From NCBI GenBank assembly GCA_037440105.1, contig JBBIUS010000020.1:1-13803 (forward strand): DNA of 13,803 nt. The letters are read 5' to 3'. Position numbers and translations under genes: made by a program. The notes beneath the pieces were generated by a model. It was not told the DNA's origin. It saw nothing but the letters and a program-made list of their open reading frames with translations, and made no database searches. This document shows, in pieces, positions 13,681-13,803 of the stretch. This stretch comes from JBBIUS01 sp037440105 (GTDB lineage: Bacteria > Patescibacteriota > Patescibacteriia > XYB2-FULL-38-15). How positions within the stretch are numbered: the stretch's first letter is position 1; each line of letters starts with the position of its first letter.

Positions 13681-13803
13681 CCGAAATTAACTTGGTTGGG
13701 TCACCTAAAAATGTAACCGAAATCGGCGATAATTTTTTCTCTACCTCGACTTTTAGGGATTTAGCTTTATGCGCTTGATAGAGAAGATTAAGTTTAGCAG
13801 TGA
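13656..13803 (-). mobile_element. Right (3') end of an IS-like element, right-edge copy
   Basis: Inverted copy of positions 1-148, with the single difference at 13676. Read on the minus strand, the element's 3' end meets the pilB frame. After the PilB residues FAAGL, the sequence CGTGTCAA begins exactly where the similarity between the two window ends begins, so the end of the repeat and the loss of PilB homology coincide. This supports a real insertion-type junction. Confidence 0.75.
13673..13801 (-). CDS. C-terminal fragment of a transposase-like protein (partial, enters from the right)
   Basis: Minus-strand counterpart of the frame at 3-131, with an identical predicted peptide and stop TAG at 13673-13675. 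The only nucleotide difference between the copies is synonymous. The rest of the gene lies outside the window. Confidence 0.5.
   Translation of the reverse strand, partial: TAKLNLLYQAHKAKSLKVEVEKKLSPISVTFLGDPTKLISVT

Noticed and set aside
1..13803. Inverted ends as terminal repeats of a linear plasmid or virus
   Set aside because: The interior carries chromosomal core genes (gyrA, rpmF, nusB, rnc). The repeat encodes a protein tail, and both inner borders cut genes. An IS pair explains this better.

Overview
This 13.8 kb AT-rich window looks like a chromosomal contig from a Candidate Phyla Radiation (Patescibacteria, probably Parcubacteria-like) bacterium. This is an inference from four things: the gene order rpmF-nusB-rnc next to gyrA and type IV pilus ATPase genes, the compact single-strand layout, the near absence of Shine-Dalgarno sequences, and the large palindromic intergenic repeats. 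Standard stop codons, including TGA, are used. All genes lie on the + strand except the insertion-sequence (IS) remnant at the right edge. I see no rRNA, tRNA or CRISPR.

Edges (1-148 and 13656-13803). The two ends are inverted copies of one 148-bp sequence with a single mismatch. It reads as the 3' end of a transposase-like frame plus a terminal end of the form TTGACA/TGTCAA. Both copies point inward and both cut a gene. The left copy leaves the C-terminal part of a probable radical SAM protein (to 743). The right copy ends a PilB-type ATPase gene between its Asp box and its Walker B motif. The contig therefore probably breaks at two copies of a repeated IS, and 13.5 kb of ordinary chromosome lies between them.

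Membrane-lipid region (about 850-4690). It holds a CDP-alcohol phosphatidyltransferase, a GtrA-like membrane protein, a PgsA-like CDP-alcohol phosphatidyltransferase, a YegS/DAGK-type lipid kinase and a PAP2-type phosphatase/transferase. The pgsA-like and lipid kinase genes form a clear transcription unit, with a near-consensus sigma70 promoter (TTGACA-N17-TACAAT), the only strong Shine-Dalgarno in the window, an ATGA overlap and an intrinsic terminator. Together the genes suggest phospholipid head-group synthesis or remodelling.

Middle (4904-7208). A cysteine-containing charged protein of unknown function is followed by a metallo-beta-lactamase-fold hydrolase and a single-pass membrane protein. 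The last overlaps gyrA by 4 nt.

Housekeeping region (7205-11373). gyrA, rpmF (bL32), nusB and rnc cover DNA topology, translation, antitermination and rRNA processing. The gaps between them hold imperfect palindromes built from short repeated words; one family occurs on both sides of nusB.

Pilus region (11523-13657). pilT is intact. pilB carries two lesions: a frame break near 12770-12780, which coincides with a C CCT TTT heptamer, and the IS junction.
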